Part shown: positions 1 through 11,376 of the stretch, one piece after another
How the letters are laid out: each line of letters starts with the position of its first letter
Position numbering within the stretch: the first letter of the stretch is position 1
Assembly: GCA_933822405.4 (NCBI GenBank)
Contig: CAKOGP040002092.1
Location: 80,102-144,101, forward strand
Direction of reading: 5' to 3'
Length of the DNA: 64,000 bases
Source of the DNA: Cylindrotheca closterium
Taxonomy: Eukaryota > Bacillariophyta > Bacillariophyceae > Bacillariales > Bacillariaceae
Notes under the pieces: model-generated
What the model was told of the DNA's origin: nothing
Seen by the model: only the letters and a program-made list of their open reading frames with translations
The model's database searches: none
Program-made: the position numbers and the translations under genes

Positions 1-839
1 TAGCGGGTCCCAATACAACTGAGTATCATCTAATGCTTTCCACCCTCGTTCTGATGTAAGATAAAGGAATCGACAGTATGCGGTGGCAAGAAAAGGTGTA
101 GGGGATCATCACTGCGCCGAGATGTTTCCTCCAGCATCCCATGTTTGATTGCCAAAGATACTCAGTATCCACAACACAATCCACAGCGGGTTCAGTAATC
201 GATAATTAGCCTAACAGTATCGACCTTACATTGCAGCCCATCGCTTGGTGGACTCGAGTTCATGAGGATGACGATGATTCTGTGAACGAATTGCAACAAT
301 CTTGTAATAAAGTAATCTTATCTATTATTTATTATAGGACTAGTCCTATATGTTTATGAATCATACATGTAGTAATCAAATATGGAAAGATGTCTTCCAA
401 ACTATGGATTCCATAGGGGGTTCAGTAGTCCATTAGAATCAGCGCAATAAAAGTATCACATAAATCCCAACGGAACATTTGCTGGAATTGAAAGCCAAAT
501 CGTGAAGAAGGCCCGCAAGTTGATGGTGAGGATTCTAAAAGAATTGTTACAATGTTGTTCATATCTATAATTCATATTTATTATACATGGATTTATAATA
601 TCAAAAACCAAAATTAAGATGCATATATTCAAGGCATGCATTCGTTGAGAGGAGGGGAAAAAGGAATCCATGGCATCGGCGTCTCAGAGCTCATGAGAGA
701 GAGAAAGAGAGAGAGCATCATGATCACGCATTTTTGCTTCCTTTTTTATATCAATGATATAGCAAAGAACATGGTGTATGGTTCCATCGCTTGTAGCAGC
801 CCCCGTTTCACTGAGTAGCAGTAGTCAAGCGCGAGCTCC
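1..839. other. No supported gene (left edge)
   Basis: AT-rich sequence with only short open frames on both strands (for example 456-671 minus and 636-818 plus) that show no domain, no codon-like composition and no splice extension. A purine-rich run of GAGA repeats lies near 690-715. I see no RNA gene. It probably represents the 3' flank of the minus-strand gene that starts at 1406. Confidence 0.5.
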
Positions 840-1406
840 TTATTGCCGATTCGACTCGAGTAGAGGCCGGATTCTCAGCCATTTCGACCGAACGAGGCGT
901 GCGCAATCAGTGCAGCGACTACCACATTTGGCAGCAGCAGGTTGCGGCTTCAGATTCTTGCCGCAGTCTTGGAGCATATGATTCTCGAATTCGATCCCGT
1001 TCTTCCGGGCCTGACGAGATGCATTCGTGGAGCCTTTTCGGCTGACTCTGGCAATGGGTTTCCAGTCTGAGCCTAGTTGCCCTGACCGTCTCAATCGATC
1101 TTGTTCCTTGAGAACTTCTCGAATTTGAAACTGTGCTTTCATAATGCCTTCTCGGTATACGTCGAGCTCGCCCTTTACTCTCGCAGTCGTGACAATGATC
1201 TCTAGTTCGTCCTCTGTCCACCAAAGAGTGTCTTCGTCCCCCGGTGATAGGCAGACAGCTGTTGGTACAACTAGAAGTTGATCCGAAAATGACACGGATT
1301 TCTGCATCTTTCTGCGGTTACTAGTAGTCTTCATTGGGATCAGAGCTTTCCACAAGCTCCGAGAAGGACTCTTTTCAAAGCTGCTTCTTCTTGGTGTTGT
1401 TGTCAT
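840..1406 (-). CDS. Short hypothetical protein with VSFSD and WWTEDE motifs (188 aa)
   Basis: Function unknown. The protein is basic at both ends. Near residues 37-47 it has a VSFSDQLLVVP segment, followed around residues 60-71 by LWWTEDELEII. The pairing of a V-x-F-x-x-x-V-x-V strand with a W-[WY]-[ST]-x-x-E-[LFY] helix start recurs in many short stramenopile proteins, so I read it as a member of that uncharacterised group; this is from memory of the family, not a search. The C-terminal 40 residues hold four cysteines (KCGSRCTDCARL and an upstream LQDC) that could bind metal. No signal peptide or membrane segment is visible, so a cytosolic or nuclear location is likely. The start is the first ATG of a single open exon. 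An overlapping frame (919-1224) is a shadow. Confidence 0.65.
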   Translation of the reverse strand: MTTTPRRSSFEKSPSRSLWKALIPMKTTSNRRKMQKSVSFSDQLLVVPTAVCLSPGDEDTLWWTEDELEIIVTTARVKGELDVYREGIMKAQFQIREVLKEQDRLRRSGQLGSDWKPIARVSRKGSTNASRQARKNGIEFENHMLQDCGKNLKPQPAAAKCGSRCTDCARLVRSKWLRIRPLLESNRQ

Positions 1407-2339
1407 TTGATTGTTTTCTTTGTTTTCTTTGTTTGTCTAATCGATGTCTACGTTGATGTTGCTGTTGCTGTATTCTTGTTCTTGTGTGAGATCTTGTGAT
1501 GTATTTCGAAAATTCTGAAACGTATTTTTCCGCCAGTCTGACAACACTTGAACTTTCGTACGATCGGTTGACACGACGAAAGATTCTTTGTCGGAGTATC
1601 TAGATCACTTCCGTGAGGTTCTTTTTTCAGCGAACTCGAAGACCAATAATAGACCAAATTTTATATTGTCTACCGTAAGTAAAGTCGTGCTGGCGCGATT
1701 GCATAGGGAATATAATCGAGCCATCCAGGCCGAATGCCTCATCATTCAAGTCTTTCTGCCCCACCGGTATCGCGGATACTACTTGCACACACACTCACTT
1801 TCACTTCACGAGCACTACAATCCCACCCAAAAACCGAAGCGCGTTGAATCTGACGCACAAAGCAGAACTTTGGTGTCATGGGCATATATTATCCTATTTC
1901 AATTCTATTAGGGGATGGCAGATGGCAGATGGCAGATGTTCATGCAATCGTTCACTCATCAATTCTGATCGACGATTGATTGACAGAATTTGAACATGAG
2001 TTGAATGCATCGATTCCAATGTACATAACAATAAATATCCTTGCAGTCTTGATCCGATCTACCTACCGGTTAGGTAGCAAGATTGATATTAGCTCAAAGA
2101 GGGAGTTTCAAGTTAGTCTTGGCATTGGGGTATCACAGTATCACAGCAATAGGTACTTGTACAATCCAAGCAATGCTTATTTTAAAAAATAGTATACTGT
2201 ACAAGTATCAAATCTTGTTTTAAAATATACCAAGACCAAGACCGTACCGGCGGTAGAGACCAAGACTACATTATACTACTATAGATATTATTCTAAAATT
2301 GAAAATGTACCAAGCCCAAGATTCAAGCCACGACCCAAG
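1407..2339. other. Intergenic, no supported gene; small tandem repeat
   Basis: Upstream side of the minus gene at 840-1406 and downstream side of the minus gene at 2340-3893. It contains three head-to-tail copies of the 7-mer GGCAGAT near 1916-1936, and an AAGACCAAGACC-type degenerate repeat near 2228-2265. An open frame at 1588-1911 has no recognisable domain and I do not call it. Confidence 0.5.
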
Positions 2340-3893
2340 TTAGGCACTATATATTTTTGTCACTTCGTCATGTTCCAGAGCGTCTGCAGAATGATTGAGA
2401 TTACCTGAATTTTCCATCACACTCCCCAACAAGGAGGTTCTGGCTGGAACTCTTGATTCCGAGGATATGCGACGCAGTTTTCCAAGTTTCTGGAGTGAGG
2501 AACTAGAGGTAGTATTGGCGGAGTTGGATGGCTCCTCCGCAGAGCCACTCCCAAAGGCCGAAATGCTTTCAAAGGCATCCATCAAATGACTAGTGGCATC
2601 TTGGCATGCCAATCCATTTGCCATAGGAGTCGCCGCCCCACCCGTACTGGAAATGCTGCTAACCGTGGAAGGGTTATGTTGCAATGTTTGCACATTGTAT
2701 TCGTTCATGCCACAACCAACTTTATGAAAGGTTTTGGGCTTTGGTGGTGCGTATTCTGAATTCGCAGCATCGTGCAGTTCGGGCATTTCCAAGCTCTTGA
2801 CATGCTTCTCTATGTTGTGATTGCGCTGTCTTTGAGTAATCGAGGAGTTATCCCGCAGTGAACTGGTCCCGTCTTCCTCTTCTGCAATGGGATGAATCCC
2901 ACACGCAATGCGAGTGCAATGCCATTTTCCAGAACCATGAATAATTGTTCCCTTGCGTGTTGAGAACCATCGTTGGATAGAACAATAAGCAGTGTATAGT
3001 AGTAGAGCACATGGATACAAGAGCAAAACGCCAATTCCAAGAGACATGTAGCCAACGTCTTTCAACTCAGCAGGCAAGTGTTCCACAGTTCGATAGCCTC
3101 CATAGAGTGAAACCACTATAAGGACCACAGCAATAAAATAGACCATGTATAGTTGCATCCAATTCTGTGGTGCCTGTCGTTGTCTCTTCTTGATCAAATA
3201 ATTGTCCCAGAGTTCCGATGTGGTTGGATCATCCACCAGACACAACAGCTTGACATTGGCAAATCCAACCTCCAACAGTTTGCTGGTGTAAAAGCATTTT
3301 CGAATTTGCAAATGTTTGTCCGGTGAGGTCGATGAGCTATGCTCGAGAACGACACCCTTTTTGAACTTTTCGGTGCTGGTCTTGCCCTCTCGCGGTGGTG
3401 AGGATGGGTGATTCTGTACCGATTGCGGAATAAATTTGGCTGTATCATCGTCTGGATCGTAACATTCGACAACGTAGTCAATCAGTGCTAGATACACAGG
3501 AATCCTCGTCCCATCCGCATCTTCTCCAATGGAGACTTCCAAGACATTCCCCGTGATTTGGAGGGACTGCTTGGTGTCAAAGATGGATGGCTCCACTTTG
3601 GCTTGTTTGTGACTACTGAGTAGCCATACGGCCCATCCCAGGGCACAAGCCAGACAAAGCCACACATCTGACACTTCAGTTTCGCCCAAAGGATTGGATT
3701 CATACAGAACTCGTCTAAAGCTGGACTTATTTGGATCATGATCGTTCAACTGAGGGGAAGAAGAAGAAGAAGATGATGATGATGCATTTGAATCTGATGA
3801 ATTTAAACCTGATGATTCTCGGGCGAATGTGCATTCGATAAAGGTTATCAAAACGCAAAAAAATTGTAACGTAACATAGGATATTTTTGTCAT
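2340..3893 (-). CDS. Multi-pass membrane protein of unknown function (517 aa)
   Basis: The N-terminus has a signal peptide (about residues 1-24, ending in ECTFA). A Ser-rich linker follows, then a hydrophobic segment VWLCLACALGWAVWLL (about 77-92). A folded region of about 130 residues comes next, rich in beta-strand pattern, with phrases such as ITGNVLEV, PVYLALIDYVVECY and LEVGFANVKLLCLVDDPTTSEL. Two further membrane spans are centred near residues 255 and 293. The roughly 200-residue C-terminal tail is low in complexity and contains RRISSESR, a possible phosphorylation site. The arrangement (soluble domain between membrane segments, long cytosolic tail) suggests an endomembrane or plasma-membrane protein. 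I do not recognise a named family. It lies head-to-head with the J-domain gene, with 372 bp between start codons. Confidence 0.7.
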   Translation of the reverse strand: MTKISYVTLQFFCVLITFIECTFARESSGLNSSDSNASSSSSSSSSPQLNDHDPNKSSFRRVLYESNPLGETEVSDVWLCLACALGWAVWLLSSHKQAKVEPSIFDTKQSLQITGNVLEVSIGEDADGTRIPVYLALIDYVVECYDPDDDTAKFIPQSVQNHPSSPPREGKTSTEKFKKGVVLEHSSSTSPDKHLQIRKCFYTSKLLEVGFANVKLLCLVDDPTTSELWDNYLIKKRQRQAPQNWMQLYMVYFIAVVLIVVSLYGGYRTVEHLPAELKDVGYMSLGIGVLLLYPCALLLYTAYCSIQRWFSTRKGTIIHGSGKWHCTRIACGIHPIAEEEDGTSSLRDNSSITQRQRNHNIEKHVKSLEMPELHDAANSEYAPPKPKTFHKVGCGMNEYNVQTLQHNPSTVSSISSTGGAATPMANGLACQDATSHLMDAFESISAFGSGSAEEPSNSANTTSSSSLQKLGKLRRISSESRVPARTSLLGSVMENSGNLNHSADALEHDEVTKIYSA

Positions 3894-4265
3894 CTTAATG
3901 ATGAGAACGTGGGTTGCATTCCAATTTCAAGCTTGAGGTATCGCACCGTCTAGGTACAATCAATGCGATGCAACAATAGATGATGCAGTTCAAACTACCG
4001 GTACTATTACGTTTCTAGCAAATTTTCCCATCATTTCAGTCGACTGGTTCGATGTTGATGGCTTGCGCGGACAAATACCGTTGGTATTGTGTTTAAATTT
4101 AGGACTTCGCTAGTCCATTGCACGGGACTTTTTGACACACGCACGACAGCATATTTTTTCATTCTTTGACCATCCACACAATGACATCATACTATGATAA
4201 AAATATAAAAGCGAAACATAGATACCGGTACCGGTAGACGCAAACGCAAACGCAATTATCACAGA
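3894..4265. promoter_or_regulatory. Shared divergent promoter region with TACCGGTA sites and a TATA-like box
   Basis: This 372-bp segment separates the minus membrane-protein gene from the plus J-domain gene. It carries the palindrome TACCGGTA at 3996-4003 and two overlapping copies at 4223-4236, immediately upstream of the J-domain gene. A TATAAAA heptamer lies at 4204-4210, 56 bp before the ATG at 4266. The TATA assignment is by position and sequence only. Confidence 0.4.
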
Positions 4266-5243
4266 ATGCCGGAAACGTATTATGATATTCTCGGCGTCGA
4301 TCGCAATGTGGAGCAAGGAGCCATTCGCAAGGCTTACCTAAAATTATCCCTCAAGCATCACCCTGATAAAAACCCTGACAATCAGGAAGAAGCCAAGGCC
4401 AAATTCATTCAGATTGGGACTGCTTATGAAACCCTCAGCGATCCTACCAAACGAGCGGCGTATGACCGTGCGCTAAAATTTGGTGGTGGTGTGCCAAGCT
4501 CCTCTGGTGCTGCTGCTGCTGCTGCTGGTAGTGGAGCTTCCTTTGCGGATTCCGAAGCCTACGACAAGTTTTCCGACTTTTTCGATTCGACCGTAGCAGG
4601 CATGTCCGAGTCGGAGCTGGCAGCCGCCATGATGGGAGTATCCATGGTGGGAAGTATAGTTGGATCCATGGTTGGAAGTCGGATACTGGGTGGCAAAAAG
4701 GGAGGTTCTGGAATGTTGGGCGCGGCAGGAAGTATGGTGGGCAGTATGGTGGCAAGTGAAATGGCTGCCTCGTCGGTCCGGGCAATCCATCAAAAGTCGA
4801 TTGAGCGAATTCAATACAAGGAAGCATGTAGGCAGGCGGTGCAACGAGGTGATCCCATGCCGGATCCACCAGCGAAGAACCACTGGGATGATATACTGGA
4901 AAAGACTTTGGGGCTTGTCAAGGGTGTGGCGAGTGCTGCCATGGAAGGAAAAAACAACAACAACAACAATTCCAATGGTACCAACACCAAAAACAACAAC
5001 AACACCAACAAGAGTACCAATGGCAATACGAAATCTAATAATGCAGGCAGTGATGCTAGATCATCACAAGGGAATGGAAATGGAAATGGTGGCGGTGGAC
5101 TGGCTGGAAATGTGTGGAAGGCTGCAGCAGCTGGTGTCATGCACATGAAACAGGCTCAAGCGAAAGCCAATGCAGCCGGTGGTGGCCAACCGAAGAATTC
5201 AAATGCAAATACAAAGACTAATAATAATAGTGGCCACCGGTAA
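4266..5243 (+). CDS. J-domain (DnaJ/HSP40) co-chaperone (325 aa)
   Basis: Residues 3-66 form a complete J domain: [12 protein letters not shown], helix II with [16 protein letters not shown] (the HPD tripeptide that stimulates Hsp70 ATPase), and [10 protein letters not shown] at the end of helix IV. A Gly/Ala-rich linker with eight alanines follows, then a region with [17 protein letters not shown] and a run of GSMVGS-type glycine repeats (about 118-170). These repeats look like a membrane-interacting glycine-zipper segment. The C-terminus is Asn/Gly-rich low complexity encoded by AAC repeats. No zinc-finger G/C domain is present, so this is a class B or C J-protein, similar in layout to the DNAJ-X group. 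No signal peptide precedes the J domain, so it is probably cytosolic or peripheral to a membrane. Single exon; the ATG directly precedes the J domain. Confidence 0.9.
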   Translation: MPETYYDILGVDRNVEQGAIRKAYLKLSLKHHPDKNPDNQEEAKAKFIQIGTAYETLSDPTKRAAYDRALKFGGGVPSSSGAAAAAAGSGASFADSEAYDKFSDFFDSTVAGMSESELAAAMMGVSMVGSIVGSMVGSRILGGKKGGSGMLGAAGSMVGSMVASEMAASSVRAIHQKSIERIQYKEACRQAVQRGDPMPDPPAKNHWDDILEKTLGLVKGVASAAMEGKNNNNNNSNGTNTKNNNNTNKSTNGNTKSNNAGSDARSSQGNGNGNGGGGLAGNVWKAAAAGVMHMKQAQAKANAAGGGQPKNSNANTKTNNNSGHR

Positions 5244-5635
5244 CGTAATGTATTTTGGATTGGCTAAGTTTTTGATACAAAAACATTGACGGATTATCGC
5301 ACATTCAACATGCCGCGTATGCACTCTTTTTTTCGGATTTCGGATTGTCGGTCAGACGTTTTTGAAGCCATCTTCTTTACTCTTTTGTAGTACTCATTTT
5401 GAAAATTTCAACCACCAATCACACAGTTGAAATGAATAGTTGGAAAATTTCTATGGCGTGCGTTGAGTCTCTACCGTGGCGAGACAATCCGATCATCTCC
5501 CACACACACACACATAAAACACTTTGTTGATACGCGTATTGCTAGGAATAGCAGCAACAGCGCCACGGGAAGCACATAAGGAGCTTCATAGTTTTCACGC
5601 ATTAAGCACAAGGAGCTTCATAGTTTTCACGCATT
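5244..5635. other. Intergenic with 27-bp direct repeat at the next start codon
   Basis: The 3' flank of the J-domain gene and 5' flank of the helicase gene. A CACACACACACA tract lies near 5500-5515. A perfect 27-bp direct repeat occurs at 5578-5604 and 5610-5636; the last base of the second copy is the A of the ATG at 5636. No gene is seen. Confidence 0.6.
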
Positions 5636-8600
5636 ATGTATGGACACAACCGTCGATCGCAAGGGGAGGGGAATTTTGGAAAGAATCACCGCAAGCATGG
5701 ATCGAATCGTCATCATCAACGCAAACAGTCTGGATCCAAGCAGAGATTCGGCGGTGATTCTGGATCCAATCGTCGAAGATATGGAGGAGGCGCGCAGGGT
5801 ATCTTTGATCGCTTGTTGAATGAAGATCAACAAATGACTGGGACCGACGCGATTCGTTTCTTGGAAGGAATGGCTGCCTTCAACTCCAAGCCTTTGCTGT
5901 TGGAGCTAATGTTGCATCAGCAAAAACATGGGATCAAACGGATTGGAGAGATCCTTTCTTTTGTGGGCAGTGAGGGTGATCTCACAAAACTTTTCATTCC
6001 ATTGCTGAAGCATGGCATCAACGAAGAAACGTCGAAGCCTCTTTATCAAAAGATGCAGAGCCCGTACTTGCATGCCGTCTATCTTGTCCCAGGTATCATG
6101 GATTTTCTTGCCGAATGCGAAGATTTTGTCACATTTTGCTCCAAAGAAACAGCAGACCTTCTCTGTACATTCTTGCTCATTCTGAGTAAGAAGTATGGCG
6201 AAGTCCGGAACAGCGAAGCCGTTGCGACCGTGGCAACAAACCTTCAGAAACGTGGTGATGTCACGAACTGCGAAACCCTTCACGCTCTTCTATTGCTGAA
6301 GGAGAAGGAACTCCGGGAGGAGACTTTGGAGCGACTCAACAGTATCAACAACAACGATCTCAAAGGTGCGGCTGCATGTTGGGCCTCGGATATGGTTCCA
6401 CCAGGCGGCCGTCACACAAACGATCACTTGAACTTTCGAGACATTTTAATTGTTCCACCAGCGGACGAGCTCAATTGCTTGGCAGTCCCATATTTGCCAC
6501 TGCAGAGCAAAGAGAATAGAATCATTGAAGATGAAGTGTCTTATCTTCTTGATCGAAACTTTCGGTTGCTGAGAGAAGATGTCTTGAAGTCCATGATAAG
6601 CTCCTTAGAAGAACGCAGGAGACCTTGGCATAACGCACGTATCATTGGAATGGATTTCAGCCGAGGCCAGAGCGCCATGTCCTTTTTGGTGCAGGTAGAT
6701 CCACCTCAGCAGCGAAAAATCGATTGGGCGAAGACCAGAGCATTGGGTTCCCAAACAATTGTTGCATTTCTGGATGAAGATGGTGAGGTTGTCAGAACGG
6801 GAACCATTTCGATCAGCAACTGTGACGATAAGAAGGGCGCCAGACACGACTGGCTGAACCACCCTACCGGCCCTATCATAGGAGTCACAATTGAAGACAG
6901 CGATGCTTTCGATGAAGCTTTGGGAGAAGCTGCAGTGAACAGACTGATGCTCAAAGCATACAACAATGCGTTTCAAGAAAAGCGGTTCCCTGCTGCTCGA
7001 GGAATTGTCTCACAAATGAAGACTTATGAGATGATTGAAGTATCGAAATCATTCTTCGCATACAGTTCCATCTTGAAAGGACTTCAGAACTTGGATGGAC
7101 TGCCTTTCCATGATGAAATACTGAAAGCAGAGACACCTAAAGATGGCATTGCTGTTCCTGATTATTTTCCAAATGAGCTGACCATTCCGAAACTGGGGGA
7201 CAAACCAGCTTTCAGGATTCATGTGGGGGAGGAGGATCTAACACCCGAATTTCTAGAGCAAAACTCAACACTCGACACTTCTCAAGCGAAGGCTGTAAGA
7301 CATGCTTTGACAAATAGAGTTGCCCTCATTCAGGGTCCCCCAGGTACTGGAAAGACATTCAGTAAGTTCTTTTTCTTCAGATTTCGTTTCGCTTTCATGA
7401 AATAGTCTCATTGAAGGAACCAATCAATCAATCGTCCTATTTTTCTTAGTTGGTGGCCTGATTGCTCAGATTATTTTGCAAAATACGAATGAGAAGATCC
7501 TTTGCTTATGCTACACAAATCATGCATTGGATCAATTTCTTGAGCATCTACTAGAAGCCGGAAACAAATCCATTGTACGTCTCGGAGGCAGAACCAAGTC
7601 TGAGGCATTGGAAGGATACCAGCTGTTTCACTTGTCAAAAGCAAAACGGGACGAGAGGGGATCAAATCGAGGCATTCGTATAGCCGATGCACAGTTCTAC
7701 AAAGAGCGTGAGGAGATTGAAGAGCTACTCAAAATATTTCAGGCTCCGGTGCGTTGGAACTTTCCCAATGGTGGGATAGCGTCAATTTTGAGGAAGGAGT
7801 ACCCAAATGAGTACCAGTATGTTCAGGTACCAAGCACAGAAGGCTTCGAAACGGTCGGAAAGAACAACCAAAAAATGAAAAAAAATTATCTATGGGAAGA
7901 ATGGGAGCAAGGCAAGAAACCACCAGCGTTTGCTAGTGAAGCTCCTATTGGGAGCTTAGAGGGCTTTCATGAATTCTGGAACCAGCCGAAGTCTGAGAGA
8001 GCCGCTTTCGTACTCGAACTAAAGGAGCGAGTATTGGAATCTTCCAGAATGGAGCTTCAGTCGCGTCTTACACAAGTGAAAGAACTCGTGGAGCAACGAG
8101 ATGCAGCCCGGCGAATAGCCGACTTGCAAATCCTGAAGGATGCATCCATTATTGGGGCAACAACTTCCGGCGCCGCCAAATATCAAGACATCTTAAAATC
8201 CATTGCTCCTGGCGTGATTATGGTCGAAGAAGCTGGTGAAGTCCTTGAGAGTCATGTTCTAACTGCGCTCTCATCAAGGGGTATCGCTGGGACACTCTCT
8301 GAAGATACGAAACATTTGATTCTCATTGGAGACCACAAGCAGCTTCGGCCCAAGGTTGACACCTACGAGCTCACGAATGTCTCAAGAAAGGGATTCGACC
8401 TTGATGTCTCTTTATTCGAAAGACTTATCCTTGGTGGATTGGAGAGCTCCTGTCTCTCTACGCAGCACCGAATGCGGACTGACATATCGTCCTTCATCAG
8501 GGCACAGACGTATCCTCGCCTCATTGATCACCAATCTGTGATGACATTCCCTGATATTCGAGGCCTATCTCAGAATATCGTTTTTATCGACCATGACAAT

Positions 8601-11244
8601 TTGGAGGATGCTCGGGAAAGGGACGAGTTGGACGTGAACCAGACCAGTACGAGCAAGTCCAACCAGTTCGAGGCAGAGCTCGCTGTTGAAACAGTCCGGT
8701 ATTTGTTGTTGCAAGGATATGCACCGTCCAATCTTGTTGTACTGACTCCGTATTTGGGACAATTGAAGAAGATCGTACGCCTAATGGAGAAAGAATTACG
8801 AGATGTCAGTGCATTCATTAGTGAAAAAGATCTCGAGGATTTTGATAAGGACGGCGAAGAGGACGAGCTCAACGACTTTAACAAAGCAGAAAGTAGGACG
8901 GTGCGATGCTCCTCGGTGGACAATTATCAAGGCGAAGAAAGCGATATCGTTATTGCGTCCCTAGTTCGATGCAATGACCGAGGAACTATAGGCTTTCTTA
9001 AGGAACCGCAACGAGTGAATGTTCTCTTGTCACGTGCAAGACATGGCATGATCATCATTGGGAGCTCCAAGACATTGCTGCAGACAACTGCAGGAGAGCA
9101 AACCTGGGGCATATTGCTGAACATGATGGAAGAAAGGGGCCAAATCAAGTCCGGCTTACCAACCGTGTGCCGTCTACATCCAGAAGATCCACCACTCGAA
9201 TTGTTCGAGTGGTCAAAGTTTCGGTATCATCGCCCTAACGGAGGATGTCATCGATCCTGCAACTTTCGACTTGCTTGTGGGCACGTGTGTCCATTAAAGT
9301 GTCATCCTATAGACCAAGACCATTCTGTTGCCGAGAAGATGTGCGTCGAAGCTTGTCGACGAATTCCTCCAGAATGCGCACACGGGCACCCATGTACAAA
9401 ACGATGTAATCAAGAATGCGGACACTGCAAGACACTCATGGGTCCAGTCACTTTGTCATGCGGTCATGTGAAGCAAAGGATTACGTGTCACGAAAATCGA
9501 TCTCCAGAGGCGCTTGAATTGGTGTCAAAACGTTGCGTCGAAAGAGTAGAGACCACATTTTCGTGCGGTCACAAGACATCAACAACTTGTAGCAATGCAA
9601 AATCGGAGAATCCCGTTTGTCCCGAGCCGTGTGGGCAGGTTGTTGAAGGTTGCCTTCATCCGTGTGCAAACAGGTAAGCACATTTGGTCACTCTCACTCG
9701 ATTTCCCGCTTGACGTTCTTATTATAAATAACACCATGGTTCTATTTTTTTACAAGGTGCTCCAAGTGCGACGGGAAGCATATTTGTAGAAAAAAATGTG
9801 GAAGGACATTGTTTTGCGGACACGACTGCGAACTCGCGTGTCATCACGGAACGGAGTGTCCTCCATGTACTAAAAAATGTGTCGCTGTCTGTGCTCATTC
9901 GATGTGCTGCAAGAGCTGCGGCGATTCCGTAAGTATGAAGCAGCGAGCATGTCTTATCCTGCTTTCACAATGACATTAACGCTGTTCTGCTGATAATGTA
10001 TCACACAGTGTGCAGCATGTGTTGAGGAGTGCGTTTGGGAGTGCGAACATCGTGAGCGATGCGACCTTGTTTGCGGTGCTCCATGTACAAGGCTTCCATG
10101 CAACGAGCGCTGCAAAGAGAAGCTTCGCTGTGGACACCAATGTCCTTCAGTCTGTGGCGAAGTGTGTCCTGGTGAAGAGTACTGTGTGGAATGCGCCAGC
10201 GATGACGTCAAAACAACAGTAGTCGACATGATCATGATGGAGAAGTATGCCGAACATGATATTGATGCTGATCCAATTATTGTTCTTCCATGTGGACACT
10301 TTTATGGGCTTGAGACTCTGGACGGCCATTTTGAACTGGATAAAGCATACGAGAAGTCTTCAGAAACTGGAGAATACGTTGCTATCGAGCCTCTTTTTTA
10401 TTCTGAAATCAATGATCGACCAATGAAGTGCCCTGATTGCAGGGCACCCATCTCCCTAGTTCGACGCTATGGACGGATCCTCAACTACAAGTCTTTGCAA
10501 ACTCTTGAACGCAAGCATATGACCGGCATTCGAAAGACTTTCAATGACCTGTCGCAAGCGAAAAAGAAAGACCTGCAAAAAATGCTTAATCTACGTAAAG
10601 AAATAGAGGCGAGCCCGATGAAACTGGTCCAGGATGCGTGCCAGTCCCTCAACAGCGCGGAACAGGTCGAAGCTCCAGGTACTTCCTCTTCTTTGTTGTT
10701 GCAATGGGTGAAAGTCACAGCACCGGCGTATGGAGAGAAAGCAAAGAGTATCGAATCGAAGCAATACAAGAAAGCCGCAGAGCTGTTCTTGGAAGGAATC
10801 GCATTGGCTGCTTCGACGGAGAGTTGGTTATCTTGTGCGTCACTTCGTATCGACTATGTGAAGTTCTTGTTGCGTTTCCAATCGTTTTCCGGGTCCAAGA
10901 CGATTCTTTGGGAGCATCTAGATTGGGTCATTTTCGAAATGCCAGTCCCCCAAGAAGATCAAATTGCTATAGCAAAAGAGCTAAAGCAAAAGATTGCTCA
11001 GAGTAACGACAAAGCAATGCGAGAAGCGATTGCGGCAATGGATGCCGGTCAAACTAACTGGAATTTTGGGGGCGGAGGGGCTAGTGGGCACTGGTATGAA
11101 TGCCCAAATGGTCACCCTTACTTTATTGGAGATTGCGGAGGTGCCATGGTTACATCTACGTGCTACGAGTGCGGGGCACAAATTGGGGGATCGAGCCATC
11201 GAGTGTTGGGTTCCAACCGTGCCTGGCGTGGTCTCGGAAATTGA
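5636..11244 (+). CDS. ZNFX1-like: ZNFX1-like SF1 helicase with NFX1-type and RZ-type zinc fingers (about 1785 aa)
   Basis: Four exons: 5636-7361, 7450-9673, 9757-9928 and 10009-11244, all with GT-AG introns of 80-88 bp that keep the frame. After a basic Gly/Arg/Ser-rich start and an alpha-helical N-terminal region comes an Upf1-family SF1 helicase. Walker A GPPGTGKT is split from the rest by intron 1. Also visible are MVEEAGEV (motif II region), LIGDHKQLRP (III), STQHRMR (IV), VDNYQGEESDIVI (V) and NVLLSRAR (VI). A Cys/His array of NFX1-type fingers spans 9166-10200 (for example CGHVCPLKCH, CGHDCELACH, CGHQCPSVC). The last 60 residues contain WYECPNGHPYFIGDCGG and CYECGAQIGG, which match the RZ finger shared by ZNFX1 and RNF213. 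Animal relatives act in small-RNA inheritance and antiviral RNA sensing; the role here is inferred only as RNA binding and remodelling. The first ATG is used. Confidence 0.92.
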
Positions 11245-11376
11245 ACCAGCAGTTTCTCGTATCCTCCTAAGAAAGAACGGCCTCGGACCGTTGAGCACTG
11301 TGAGAGTGTATTGAAATTATGTCGTTATATTTAGTTTAAAAATTGTTGTTACTCGTTTGAAACTCCTAGTAGTAGC

